Positions 8,072-17,622 of a stretch of 64,000 bases of DNA are shown here, one piece after another; within the stretch, counting starts at the first letter, position 1, and each line of letters begins with the position of its first letter. Made by a program: the position numbers and the translations under genes. A model generated the notes under the pieces. It saw nothing but the letters and a program-made list of their open reading frames with translations. It made no database searches and was not told where the DNA came from. The stretch is from Novymonas esmeraldas (taxonomy: Eukaryota; Euglenozoa; Kinetoplastea; Trypanosomatida; Trypanosomatidae). The stretch covers positions 1 through 64,000 of the forward strand of contig JAECZO010000074.1 of assembly GCA_019188245.1 (NCBI GenBank). Direction: 5' to 3'.

Positions 8072-9355
8072 ATGCCGCCCAAGACAAGACTGCCATCGTG
8101 CTCGCCGCCTTCTCACGCCGTCGCGGCGCGGACGTCGCTTGTCGCACGCAGCGGCGGTGCCGCTGCACCGCCCTCCGGCGGCTGCGTGTCCGGCGCGCGT
8201 GGCACTCCCAGCGCGCGGGCGTCGTCGTCGCGCGGCCGCGGCGCCGCGGCGCTGACGAGCGCTCCCACGTATGGCGACGTCGTTGACTCCGATGAGGTGC
8301 ACGACGAGATACGAGAGCTCGGCACACAGGTGTCCTCTATGATTGCGCAACACCTGCCCCGCCACGGCACGTCCAAGGAGCAGGTGATGTGGGGGGTGCG
8401 GCAGTTCGGCCCTTCGAAGGAGTCGCGGCGGGTGTTGAACAAGGAGAACGATGCAGCCCGGCTGGCGTGCGAGACTGGCGTCTACTGCGTGTGGCGGTGC
8501 CGCGAGAAGCCGCGGCTCAGCGGCGCCAACCAGGACTTCTGCTGCCGTCTCGGCTACCAGCACGTGTGCTTCTGCGGACACCCTCTCGCGGCGCACACGA
8601 TGCCGGGCCGCGCCGCGAACGCCTCGTCGAGTGCCGCGCGCGATGGCAGCGGTGCGTCGCCGGTGACCGATGCGCAGCTGGCGCAGTGGCGGGGGCCGTG
8701 CGAGGAGGCCGGCTGCTCCTGCACGTGCTACCGCTACGTGCCCAACACGCCACTCGAGATCGGCGAGGCGTGGCTCACGCGTCGCGCGAACTGGAACGCG
8801 TCGCAGTGGAGTGCCAAGTGCAAGTGCGGGCAGGGCCACAAGATGCACGATCCCACGACGATGCGCTGCAAGAGCGGCGCTGGCGGCCACTGCCCGGGGT
8901 TCACGTCGGCGTTCCTGTGTGTGGTGTGTGACCTGCCGTGGGAGGCGCATGAGACGGTGTGGGAGAGCGAGGGGGTGCGCGAGCGCGAGGGCCGACCCGT
9001 GTGCGAGGACTACGCCCCCCTCGCCGGCGTCGACTGGGACGTCCGCGAGGTGGTTCTCGCGGACGTCTCGCTGGGCGGCCGCATCGCACCCCCCGCGAGC
9101 TACCTCGCCCTCCAGCAGCGGTCCAGCACCAGCACCAGCACTGCCACTGCCGCCAACGCGGCCGTGACGGGCCGCGGAGAGCGCGGCGCCTCGACTGGCG
9201 GCCTCCCGGCGATCACGGCGCCGGTCGTGGCCGCTGATCCGGTGTTGGATGTGGAGTACTGCCGCTACTGCGCCACCGTCTACAAGCGAGCGGAGTCGAA
9301 GTTCTGCGCGACGTGCGGCAAACCGCGGCCGGCGCAACCGCGCACCCTGCGATGA
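8072..9355 (+). CDS. FAM221-like cysteine-rich protein with C-terminal zinc ribbon
   Basis: 427 residues from the ATG at 8072; the in-frame sequence before it translates the CA array and is not coding. After a low-complexity Ser/Ala/Arg-rich region (1-65) comes a Cys/His-rich core (about 137-312) with CFCGH at 166-170, CSCTCY at 215-220, CKCGQGH at 250-256 and CVVCDLPWEAHE at 283-294. This spacing of CxCGH-type motifs resembles the eukaryotic FAM221 family, whose function is unknown. A second, separate zinc ribbon lies at the C-terminus: Cys397, Cys400, Cys412 and Cys415. All these Cys suggest several bound zinc ions. No signal peptide or membrane segment is seen. The FAM221 link is by motif resemblance only and needs a profile search. 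Confidence 0.75.
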   Translation: MPPKTRLPSCSPPSHAVAARTSLVARSGGAAAPPSGGCVSGARGTPSARASSSRGRGAAALTSAPTYGDVVDSDEVHDEIRELGTQVSSMIAQHLPRHGTSKEQVMWGVRQFGPSKESRRVLNKENDAARLACETGVYCVWRCREKPRLSGANQDFCCRLGYQHVCFCGHPLAAHTMPGRAANASSSAARDGSGASPVTDAQLAQWRGPCEEAGCSCTCYRYVPNTPLEIGEAWLTRRANWNASQWSAKCKCGQGHKMHDPTTMRCKSGAGGHCPGFTSAFLCVVCDLPWEAHETVWESEGVREREGRPVCEDYAPLAGVDWDVREVVLADVSLGGRIAPPASYLALQQRSSTSTSTATAANAAVTGRGERGASTGGLPAITAPVVAADPVLDVEYCRYCATVYKRAESKFCATCGKPRPAQPRTLR

Positions 9356-10215
9356 AGCCACTCTCCTCTCCTCTCCTGCCCCTCTCCCGCCGCCGTCCCG
9401 TGGCGTGGGAAGTGGGCTGACGTGGTGATGGTGTTGATGGTGGACGAGCCGGGTATGCCGCACCCTCCTCGCTTGTGCGCATCAACATGTTGTGTGTGTG
9501 TGTGTGTGTGTCTCATGCGGTTGCTTTCATCAGCGTGTACAGTAGTTCGCCTCCTCTTCTTTCTTTTTTTTTTCTTTTTTTTGTTTCCTCTCCAGCGCAT
9601 CTCGTCGCTCGTGTCCGTGGTGACAGAGCCGAGTGTCAGCGCGTTCCTCCTCTGCTATGCATGTCTACACCTTGCTCTCTCCCTCCTCTCTGTCTCCGTC
9701 TCTGTGTGTGTGTGTGCGTGTGTGTTCGTGTACATGTTTACATATGCAACTGCGCTCTGTAATTCCCCGCAAACGAACAAACATATGTGTGTGTGTGTGT
9801 TAAGAAGTGGAAGTGCGACGAACAAAGCTGTTTTCTGTGAGCGGTCTGGCAGTGTGTGTGTGTTCAGGCCTCGCCGCTGTCAACAGGACGCGTGCATCGT
9901 GCATTGCACCTCTGCCCATCACCGGCCTTCTCACCCCCATGTATGTTACTCCTCCGCCTCTGCACTTCCTCTCTACGTCCCCCACCACCCCACCTCAACT
10001 CTCTGCTGCCGACACCAACACACACACACACACACACACAAGCACAGACAGACACATACACACACAGACAGACAGACAGACAGACACAGACACACACACG
10101 CGTCACCGTCTGCACCTGCGGCAGTATCTGGTGAAACCGAAACCACAAAACACAGAGGCACTCGTCACTAAAAGACAAGTCGCGTTGCTGACGGTGGCGA
10201 GCCGCTCTCTGACCC
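9356..10215 (+). other. Intergenic spacer, FAM221-like gene to J-protein gene
   Basis: No credible gene. It holds T-rich runs (about 9562-9582), TG tracts (near 9488-9511, 9704-9730 and 9785-9800), a pyrimidine-rich zone and a CA/CAGA array (10018-10100) before the next start. Confidence 0.7.
10018..10100 (+). repeat. Compound CA / CAGA microsatellite
   Basis: (CA)n followed by AGACAGACAGACAGAC-type tetranucleotide repeats and more CA. Confidence 0.9.
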
Positions 10216-10962
10216 ATGCGTGCGAGCCGTGTTGCTCTTGCGGGGCTCCGCCGCGTGCCGTGCGCGGCGCCGGGGCACACACTCGCGGTCGGCGTCGCGG
10301 TCGCCAGCACCACCGCCGCCGCACTGCAGGTGCAGACACGCTTTGCCAGCAACAAGAACCCTTACACGGTGCTGGGCATCAAGCAAGGGGCGGACAAGGC
10401 GGCGATCAAGAAGGCCTACCGCGTCCTCGCACGCAAGCACCACCCCGACGCCCCGGGCGGCAGCGATGAGAGGTTCCGCGAGGTGCAGGAGGCGTACGAG
10501 CAGATCAAGAGCGGCGTGTGGATCCGCAAGGACCAGGACGGCAGCAGCGGCGGCGGCGGCGGTGACGGCGGCGGTGGCAACGCCAACCGGTACAGCGGCT
10601 TCCGCTACACGACGCGCACGCACCACAAGAGCAAGGTGAGCTACGATCAGTTTTACGAGGAGATGCACACGGGCCGCGTGAAGAAGGACCCCTTCGCCGA
10701 CGACGACGACGCGGAGGACCCCGCCGCTGCGAAGGACCCGCGCCGCAACCCGTTCGCGATGAACGAGATCGCCTTCCAGGCGTGGCTGCGCTTCATCATC
10801 ATGTGGTGCGTCGTCTTCTGTAGTCTGAGGCTCGGCCTCTTCCTGCTGTTCCCGCCCAAGTGGGAGAAGCCCCAGCGCAAGCCGCCACCGCGCGAGCTGC
10901 AGAGCCGCCGGCCCCCGCCGCCGAAGCCGATCGCGCGGCCCGACGACGCGGTCATCGCGTAA
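10216..10962 (+). CDS. J-domain (DnaJ/Hsp40) protein, probably mitochondrial and membrane-anchored
   Basis: 248 residues. The N-terminal about 40 residues are Arg/Ala-rich without acidic residues, ending in RFAS, and look like a mitochondrial presequence. The J-domain spans about 49-99: NPYTVLGI, helix II AAIKKAYRVLARKHHPD with the essential HPD at 76-78, and RFREVQEAYEQI. A Gly-rich linker follows (108-122). One hydrophobic segment (about 192-212) ends in a Pro/Arg-rich tail. Glycine-rich zinc-binding motifs of full DnaJ are absent, so this is a class III type co-chaperone that would stimulate an Hsp70, here possibly mtHsp70 at the inner membrane. Its client is unknown. Confidence 0.85.
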   Translation: MRASRVALAGLRRVPCAAPGHTLAVGVAVASTTAAALQVQTRFASNKNPYTVLGIKQGADKAAIKKAYRVLARKHHPDAPGGSDERFREVQEAYEQIKSGVWIRKDQDGSSGGGGGDGGGGNANRYSGFRYTTRTHHKSKVSYDQFYEEMHTGRVKKDPFADDDDAEDPAAAKDPRRNPFAMNEIAFQAWLRFIIMWCVVFCSLRLGLFLLFPPKWEKPQRKPPPRELQSRRPPPPKPIARPDDAVIA

Positions 10963-12278
10963 CTCGCGTGCACATGTGTGCATGTGTGTGTGTGCACCCT
11001 CCCTGCCCTCTCACGGACCCTGTGCACGACGTCCACCCGTGTTGTCCTCCTCACATCAACGCCTGATTCATCTGGATTTGTGTTCGACTTCGTTTTTTTT
11101 TTGTGTGTTTTTGGGTCTTCGTGTCGTCGTTGTTCGTGTTGTTCGTGTCGGCGCACCGTCTCCACTGCCGCCACCGCCGCCTTGGCTTCCACCACCACCC
11201 GCGTTCTTCTGCTTGAGGGGTGGGTAGCTGATGAGTGGGTGGGTGGTGGTGCGTCTGCGCGCCGCGTGGCGCGTGTCTGTTCCTCTCTTGTGTGTGTGTG
11301 TGTGTCTAACGCATGAACGCTACGCTACGCAGCAACTACTATCTCCCCCTCTCTCCACCGCCTACTGTGCGTATGTGTGTTTTTGTGAGTGTGTGTGTGT
11401 GTGTGCTCCCGGATCGATCGTAAATGCTGCTTTGCGTGACGGCGGCGCATCCACACACACACACACACATACGAGCACACACACACACATGTTCGTATGG
11501 CGTGGGATGAGGAGTGAGGAGAGGGGAGGGGGGACTCTGTTCTTGCGGAGTGGCGATGCCCCTCTCATGTCGCTCTTCCTTTTCCATCTTGTCTGACCCC
11601 CCGCTCACTTCTGTGCGGCGCCAGCTCGCCGTTCAGCGCTGCTGCGCGCGTCACCGGGTTGCAAGCAGTGGTGAGCGTGTGTGTACGTCTATGTGTGTCT
11701 GTATGTTCGTAACATCCTTTCTCCTTCTCTCTCTCCGCCTATCCCACCTGCGTTCCTCCGCGTCGCACTCGCACCAACGTATCTGTGCTGCCCCTCACTC
11801 ACACATACACACACGCTCTCTCTCTCGTGCATGTGCATGTGTATGCGTGTGACATCCTTGTAGGGTTGTGCGCACAGAGAACACGTGGCAGCCGCGCGGA
11901 GCGTCGCTGTCCGTTGACATCGTCGTTCTCCCGAACGTGTTCGTCTGTCTGTCTGTGTCTGTGTGTGTCTGTGAGTGTCTGGTGAGGGACAGCGAGTGAG
12001 AGCGAGAGAGACGCGTCAGCGCTCGTCATCCGCGTCGATACTACACCGTGTGTGTGTGTGTGTGTGTGTGTGGTGGCGCGTACGGCAGCACTCCACTCCA
12101 CCCGGCCCGGCCGCCCCCTCGCCGCTGGAACGCGTCTCGCCAAACGTGAAGGACAAACACACACAGAGACACACACACAAAAAAAAAAAAGCGGTGAGTA
12201 CAGTTGTCATCGTCTCTGAACATCACACACACACACACACGCACACGCACTGGTACACGGATACACTCAACTTGCAGA
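10963..12278 (+). other. Intergenic spacer, J-protein to double zinc-finger gene
   Basis: No credible gene in 1.3 kb. Many TG tracts (10970-10995, about 11290-11310, about 11387-11405, about 11942-11975, 12048-12072) alternate with CA tracts (about 11453-11490, 12163-12178, 12223-12250) and an A11 run near 12179-12190. Confidence 0.7.
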
Positions 12279-13064
12279 ATGCTCCGTCCAACATGTGTGC
12301 GGGCGGCGGCGGAGTTCAAGCAGAAGTCGCGCTGGTCCAGCGTGTGGCCGAACATGCGATATGGCGCCATGTACCTGAACTACAGCGTGGGGCGGCAGAT
12401 GCCGATGCGGGGTGTGAACTGGGTGACACGTGAGTCCAACCGCCTCACGAACTTCGCGGCGCGCTACGGCGCGGTCATCCAAGACGTGGACGTGAAGCGC
12501 AACGAGGAGGAGCTCCAGCTGCAGATGAGCGACATACGATGGAATGACCATCGCCGCATCTACTGGCGGTGCTCCTTCTGCGGCTCCGCCTACCGCAAGA
12601 ACGTGTCCGTGCGCACCAAGTATCACGCCGGGTGCAACTTCTGCAAGGGCCGCCACGCCTCGGAGGTGCTGCGCGAGCAGACGCCGGTGGTGGCGCTGAG
12701 CACGGCGCGGCCGGAGCTGTTCAGCGCACTCGCACCGAGCGACAAGAGGGAGAACATCGGCTCGCTCAGCGTGTCCAGCAAGTTCAGGGCGGAGTGGACG
12801 TGCCAGACCTGCGGGCAGCCCTACCGCACAACGATACGCAGCCGGACTGGGGTGACGGAGCCGGGTCAGGCCCCGCTGCACCCGCAGATCACCGAGTGGG
12901 CGGCGCACTGCCCGGCCTGCGCGTGGAAGGCGAACATGACTACGCTGGGCCAGCAGGCGCTGCGGGAGGGCCACTACCTGGGCCTCGCCACGTCCACGGC
13001 GGAGCTGGAGAGCGCCGCCTCCGCAGCGCGACGAGTGCCGCGACGCAAGAAGCTCGTGGCGTAG
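12279..13064 (+). CDS. Protein with two treble-clef-type zinc fingers (DUF4379-like)
   Basis: 261 residues from the ATG at 12279, which lies one base after a GCAG. Two similar Cys4 modules are seen: WRCSFCGSAYRKNVSVRT...CNFC (Cys98, 101, 119, 122) and WTCQTCGQPYRTTIRSR...CPAC (Cys175, 178, 211, 214). The W-x-C-x2-C-G-x-x-Y/W...R...C-x2-C pattern is that of DUF4379 zinc-ribbon/treble-clef repeats. In the second module the span between Cys pairs is longer. The N-terminus is basic and could target mitochondria; the C-terminus ends in RRVPRRKKLVA. Function unknown; a nucleic-acid or ribosome-associated role is a guess from the fold and charge. Confidence 0.75.
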   Translation: MLRPTCVRAAAEFKQKSRWSSVWPNMRYGAMYLNYSVGRQMPMRGVNWVTRESNRLTNFAARYGAVIQDVDVKRNEEELQLQMSDIRWNDHRRIYWRCSFCGSAYRKNVSVRTKYHAGCNFCKGRHASEVLREQTPVVALSTARPELFSALAPSDKRENIGSLSVSSKFRAEWTCQTCGQPYRTTIRSRTGVTEPGQAPLHPQITEWAAHCPACAWKANMTTLGQQALREGHYLGLATSTAELESAASAARRVPRRKKLVA

Positions 13065-13904
13065 CGCGCGCAAACTGTTCTGTCCTCAGGCTTCTCTTTC
13101 TCAGGTCACGATGCCACTGTGTGTGTGTGTGTGTGTGTGTGCTGTGTGCTTTGATCGCTCTCTCACATCTTGTCCTCCACTTCCTCTGCGTTCTCCTCTT
13201 CTCTCGTCGTGGGAGAAGACAAACACAAAATGAACTCGCCGAGCAGCCGTCCAGCTCTCTCTGTCTCTCTGTCTCTCTCGCAGGTTGTGTTGCCTTCGCC
13301 ACGTCGGGCGTCGGGTTGGGTACCTGTGGCACCTCTTCTTACACCGACACACACACACGCACACACACACACACACTCGCAAGAGCGTGTTGTGGAGTGG
13401 CTGCTCTGTTTGCATTGCACGGCGCGTGGGTGCACATCACCCACGCCACATGCGGCCTGTCGTGGTCGATGTTCCGCCCCCCACTGCGTCGCCTGTGAAC
13501 CCGTCTCTCTCTCTCCGCCTCTTACCTGCGTCCTTGGCTGCGTGCGTGTATGTATGTATGTGTGTTTGTCCGTTCAACTGCAGCGGGTACCCCACATCGA
13601 GTTGCGTCAACTGGACGCCATCAACACCGCACAAACACACACACACACACAAACACATAAACACGTGTGTACTTCCTCCATCTCAGCTCTCTTTTGTTTG
13701 GCTCTCTTCTCTTCTTCTAGTCACACAGTGGATACCCGTGCCGACGGGGAGCGCACGCACACCAGTGTGACAGCTGTCAATAGCAAAAAAAAAAAAGAAA
13801 GAAGCGGAGCACATCATCCACAGACACTGCCACTGCTGCTGCTGTTGCTGTCTATCTGTGTGTGTGTGTGTGTGTGTGCGTCTGTGTGTTGCGCAGCTGC
13901 GTGG
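13065..13904 (+). other. Intergenic spacer, double zinc-finger gene to small zinc-ribbon gene
   Basis: No credible gene. TG (13117-13145), CA (about 13343-13377), CA (about 13629-13660) and TG (13857-13889) tracts, an A11 run near 13785, and GCT repeats. A GCGCAG at 13896 is the nearest acceptor candidate, nine bases before the next ATG. Confidence 0.7.
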
Positions 13905-14228
13905 ATGTCCAACCGCTTTTATCAGAAGTTCTACCTGCGCTGCGGCAAGTGTGCTGCGATCCAGCGCAGTGCGCAGGGCTACAAACCCATCGCCAACCCC
14001 ATCTTGTTCAAGTCGGACGTGCACTGCCGCAACTTCCATGACGAGCAGCGCCGTGCCGCGGGGTACTCTGGTATGCTTGTGACGTGCCGCTGCGACAGCT
14101 GCAAGCGTGTGCACTCCAGCTGGTCCGTGATGAGCGCACAGCAGTTTCTGGAGGCGAAGCTCTCCATGACACCCGAGGAGCGGAAGGAGCGTCTGTGGGC
14201 ATCCAGAGCTGCAGCAGTGCAGAGCTAA
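13905..14228 (+). CDS. Small zinc-ribbon-like protein of unknown function
   Basis: 107 residues. The longer frame upstream encodes repeat sequence, so the ATG at 13905, just after a GCAG, is preferred. The protein has RCGKC (Cys13, Cys16) and CRCDSC (Cys61, 63, 66), spaced as in a zinc ribbon, plus an aromatic/basic N-terminus and a helical acidic-basic C-terminal segment (MTPEERKERLWASRAA). GC-rich third positions like neighbouring genes support coding. No family recognised. No clear targeting peptide or membrane segment. Confidence 0.75.
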   Translation: MSNRFYQKFYLRCGKCAAIQRSAQGYKPIANPILFKSDVHCRNFHDEQRRAAGYSGMLVTCRCDSCKRVHSSWSVMSAQQFLEAKLSMTPEERKERLWASRAAAVQS

Positions 14229-14852
14229 GGAGGGGTTGTGGTGGTGGTGGTGGGGAGAGAGAGGGTGCACGCGATGCCCCGCGTGGTGGTGTTGGTGGTG
14301 GTCTGTGTTGTTGGTTTGTGTTGTGTGCTGCGGTGTGTGTGTGTGTGTGTGTGTGGTGAGACACTCGCTGCATCTTTTTTATTTGTTTTGTCGCCTCCCC
14401 CAATAGGCTGCTCGCTCACAGTTGGCGCATCTGTGCGTGTTGAATGACGCACTGCGCCGTCCTCGGCGGTGCTACTGGCTCACACACACGGTGGCACGCG
14501 GTCCATGCACCAAGGTACGCATGCAGGTGCATGTGCAATCATGAGAGACGCGAAGGTAGCAACAGAGGCAGGGCAGCCATTGCTAGTGAGTGCGGCTCCA
14601 TCGGTGGCAATGACGCGGCGCTCATGTCGGCTGCGATAGCCTTCCTTTTCCACATGCGTGTGTGTGTATGTATGTGTGTTCCTGTGAAGGTCGTCATCCA
14701 CGTCGGCTCTGCCGTCTGTAGATCATCCACCGCTGCAGGCACCGCGTCTGCCTCTCCTTGTGGATCAACCGCCTCCCCCCTATCTCTCTCTCTTCCTGCT
14801 TCTCTTGTGTGCGCGCAGGTGTCTCCTCCTCCACCCATCACCGCGCGCCGCA

Positions 14853-14854
14853 GC

Positions 14855-14885
<31 letters not shown>

Positions 14886-14905
14886 AACACACACACACGA
14901 ACACA
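14853..14905 (+). repeat. CA-rich microsatellite
   Basis: (CA)n with AAAC interruptions upstream of the NTF2-like gene, before its probable splice acceptor. Confidence 0.9.
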
Positions 14906-14920
14906 CACGGACAGGGCGTG

Positions 14921-14969
14921 CTCTGTCCCTCTCTCTCCCTTGCTCTTCTCTCCGACTTCTATTGTTCAG
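14921..14969 (+). promoter_or_regulatory. Probable spliced-leader acceptor of the NTF2-like gene
   Basis: About 45 bases almost all pyrimidine end in TTCAG at 14969, 94 bases before the ATG. One of the clearest acceptor sites in the window. Confidence 0.7.
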
Positions 14970-15063
14970 ACGGGCCTGACCGACGCAGCCGTGTCCACCA
15001 CGAACAACGGCAACATTGACAACACGGACGATCACACACACACACACACCAGAGAAGGCGAAG

Positions 15064-16380
15064 ATGCGCCCCGCCGACACGCGCCTGCAGAGCATCGGCG
15101 CCACCTTCGCGGTGCGCTACTACACCACTCTCGTGAAGTCGCCGGAGCAGCTCGTAGACCTGTACACCGCGTCCGCCAACGTGGTGCACCGCTACCGCAA
15201 GGCGAACGGCGCAGCGGAGGTGTCCTCGCTGCTGCTGTCGCTCACGGCGGAGGGGATGACGGAGGTGAAGGTGGTCGAGCTCATGACGACGCCGACGACG
15301 TCCGGCGCCATCAAGGTAGCCGTCACAGGACAGTTTGTCAATGGCAACAAGGCGCAGCCCTTCACGCAGGAGTTGGAGCTCCGCGAGCTGGAGAAGAACG
15401 TGTTCGGCATCACGAGCGACAAGCTGAGCTACTCGGCAGCGGGCCAGATGGAGTGGGCGGCGCCGACCCCGGTGCTGGCCGCGTCAGCCGCGCCGACGGC
15501 GGTGGTGCCAACCGTCGCCGACGCCGCCGCTGCTGCTGCTGCTGCTCCGCCGGCGCCGGAGAAGGAGGAGGAGGCGACGGCCGTGGACGCGCCGGCCGAC
15601 GCCGCTGCGGAGCCCACTGCCGCTGCTGCTGCTGCTGCTGCTACGTCGGCGACAGCGGCGGCTGATGGCGCTGCGGATGCTCCTGCTGCGCCAGCGGCGA
15701 AGAGGCCCGCGAGCTTTGCTGAGGCGCTGCGTCAGAAGAAGCAGGGCGACGGCGCCGCCTTCTCCAACACCGTCGTGCGCGTCACAGACAAGGTGAAGGG
15801 CGCTGAGGAGAAGAAGGACAAGTCCACCGCCGCCGCCGCCGCTGCGAGCAACGGTGCGCGGAGAGAGCCGAGGTCTACTGGCGCTGGCGCTGCCGCTGCT
15901 GCAGCAGCAGGAGCCGGAGCCGGAGCTGCGGCGGGGTCGGCCTCGTCCACGAAGGCAAAGGCGGCGAAGAGGCTGCACGGCGCGTCGTCCGCGGTGGTGT
16001 ACTACGACATCATCCTGAAGGAGCTCGCGGAGACGACGACCGAGGAGGAGGTGCGCGCCGTGGTGTCGCCGGTGGCGCCGGTGACGTTGGTGAACATCGT
16101 GAAGAGCGAGAAGCGGCGGCGCGGCAAGGAGGAGACGTCCGAGACGATCACCTTCGCCTTCGTCCAGCTCGAGCGCGGCGCGGACGCGCCGGAGAGTCTC
16201 GTGAAGGACACGCTGGCGAAGCTCGCGGAGATGCATCGGGAGATGCACATCGAAGAGGTGCGGGAGCGGAGGCCGCCGGCGAGGCGGCCCGACGCGGCCG
16301 CGGCGCCACACCGAGCGCGTGAGGGCCACACCGCCGCAGCGGCATCGGCGGCGCCGTCGAGGAGAGAGACACGGGCGTAG
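15064..16380 (+). CDS. NTF2-domain protein with C-terminal RRM-like domain (G3BP-like)
   Basis: 438 residues from the ATG at 15064. Residues about 8-125 look like an NTF2 domain: FAVRYYTTLVKSPEQLVDLYTASANVVHRY, then a beta-rich stretch VKVAVTGQFV...FTQELELRE...VFGITSDKLSY. A long Ala/Pro-rich spacer (about 135-305, with several poly-Ala runs) contains RPASFAEALRQKK (214-226), resembling the short motif between the domains of G3BP. The C-terminal about 308-400 has an RRM-like beta-alpha pattern (VVYYDIILKEL...ITFAFVQLE), followed by an Arg-rich tail. G3BP-type proteins bind mRNA and nucleate stress granules; that role is inferred from domain order. The RRM lacks textbook RNP motifs, so RNA binding is less sure than the NTF2 fold. 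Confidence 0.8.
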   Translation: MRPADTRLQSIGATFAVRYYTTLVKSPEQLVDLYTASANVVHRYRKANGAAEVSSLLLSLTAEGMTEVKVVELMTTPTTSGAIKVAVTGQFVNGNKAQPFTQELELRELEKNVFGITSDKLSYSAAGQMEWAAPTPVLAASAAPTAVVPTVADAAAAAAAAPPAPEKEEEATAVDAPADAAAEPTAAAAAAAATSATAAADGAADAPAAPAAKRPASFAEALRQKKQGDGAAFSNTVVRVTDKVKGAEEKKDKSTAAAAAASNGARREPRSTGAGAAAAAAAGAGAGAAAGSASSTKAKAAKRLHGASSAVVYYDIILKELAETTTEEEVRAVVSPVAPVTLVNIVKSEKRRRGKEETSETITFAFVQLERGADAPESLVKDTLAKLAEMHREMHIEEVRERRPPARRPDAAAAPHRAREGHTAAAASAAPSRRETRA

Positions 16381-16749
16381 ACTCCGCCCACCCGACGCAC
16401 ACACAGAGACACGCACACACATATGTCCGTCCGGTCGTCCGCACTTCAATGGCTTCGATGCGCGTCCACATCTCTTCTTCTATCTCGAGACGTGTTGTGT
16501 GTGACTGTGCGTGTGTGCGGACGGGTGTGGGAGGGCCGGCGAGGCGAGGTGCACGACGTCGATCCTTCACGGCTACCTCTTCTCACTCACTCATCATTCC
16601 TCTTTTTTTTTTTTTTGTGTGTGTGTGTTTGCCGTCTTCGTGTCGTTGTAATGGACGTGTGTGAGTGTCTGTGTGTGTGGTGGTTGGTAACTAAACGTGT
16701 CTCGTGACACCCTTCTTCCTCCTCTGATCTTACTTCTCTCTCTCTGTCT

Positions 16750-16857
16750 GTGTGTCTGCGTCTTTGTGTTTGTGTGTGTGTCTATGTGACTGTGTGTGTG
16801 TGTGTGTGCACAGCGGTGTGTGTCGGTGTGTGTGTGTGTGTGTGTGTGTTTGTGGTT
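16750..16857 (+). repeat. TG-rich microsatellite cluster
   Basis: Several TG tracts interrupted by single-base changes over about 105 bases. Confidence 0.85.
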
Positions 16858-17533
16858 GTCTGTGCGCGGAGAGTCCGAGGGCGGATGAGCGGCTAAGCAC
16901 ACGTTAATGTCCACCGCGTGTGCACAACATCGAACTCCTCCTTCCCCTCGAAAAAAAAAAAGAAGAAACACACGCACAGGAGACGCTCGCACATGTTAAA
17001 ACAGACAGGCACGCAGACGTTCGCGTCAGCAGCGGCGGTGGTGGACTGCAGTAGGCCGTCGACTGGCGAGTGTGTGTGTGTTTGTGTGTGTGTGTTTGTG
17101 GTGAGAGAGGCAGGGGAAGAGGAGTGGCCTTCGCGGTGAGCTCTCTCTCTCTTTCTCTCGGCGCGTTGCTGCCTCACTCACATCTCCGCCCTTCGCCCTC
17201 CGCCCTCCGCCCTCCGCCCCTCTCTCAGCCATTGAGGATGACGTGGTCTTCGTCTGAGCTTCTCTCTCTCGCCCTTCCTTTCATCCCCACGACATCGCGC
17301 GTGTCTCTCTCGCCGCAGTTCGTATGCGACACAGCTGCAACTGCAGCACTGAACGCACTTCTTCGTCTTGCTCAACCTCCTTTCTCTCTCTCTCTCTCTC
17401 TCTCTCTTCTCCCCCTCCATCGCACATGTGCATACACACATACACGCGTGCGCGTGGCAGCAGACAGTGCATTCTATCGTTTCATACTCTCCAATCCAAA
17501 GGACGAAAAGAAAAAAAAAAAGAAGAACCACAA

Positions 17534-17622
17534 CAACACACACACACACATATACATATACACACACACACATCCATATCCATACACACGCACACACACA
17601 CACACACACAGAGACACACAAA
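17534..17622 (+). repeat. CA-rich microsatellite with CATA units
   Basis: (CA)n interrupted by ATACATATA and CCATATCCATA, upstream of the dephospho-CoA kinase gene. Confidence 0.9.

Larger units (their letters stand above)
14229..15063 (+). other. Intergenic spacer, small zinc-ribbon gene to NTF2-like gene
   Basis: No credible gene. GGT-repeat rich start, TG (14333-14356), a non-repetitive GC-balanced patch (about 14440-14650), TG again, then long CA arrays (14853-14905 and 15034-15049). Confidence 0.65.

Noticed and set aside
7928-9463. Long minus-strand open frame (511 codons) opposite the FAM221-like gene
   Set aside because: It mirrors a GC-rich + strand gene; high GC3 suppresses stops on the opposite strand. 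Its product is Arg/His/Ala-rich and has no recognisable motif. Similar mirrors occur at 6133-7467, 31989-33152, 36402-37625, 44508-45659 and 47288-48373.
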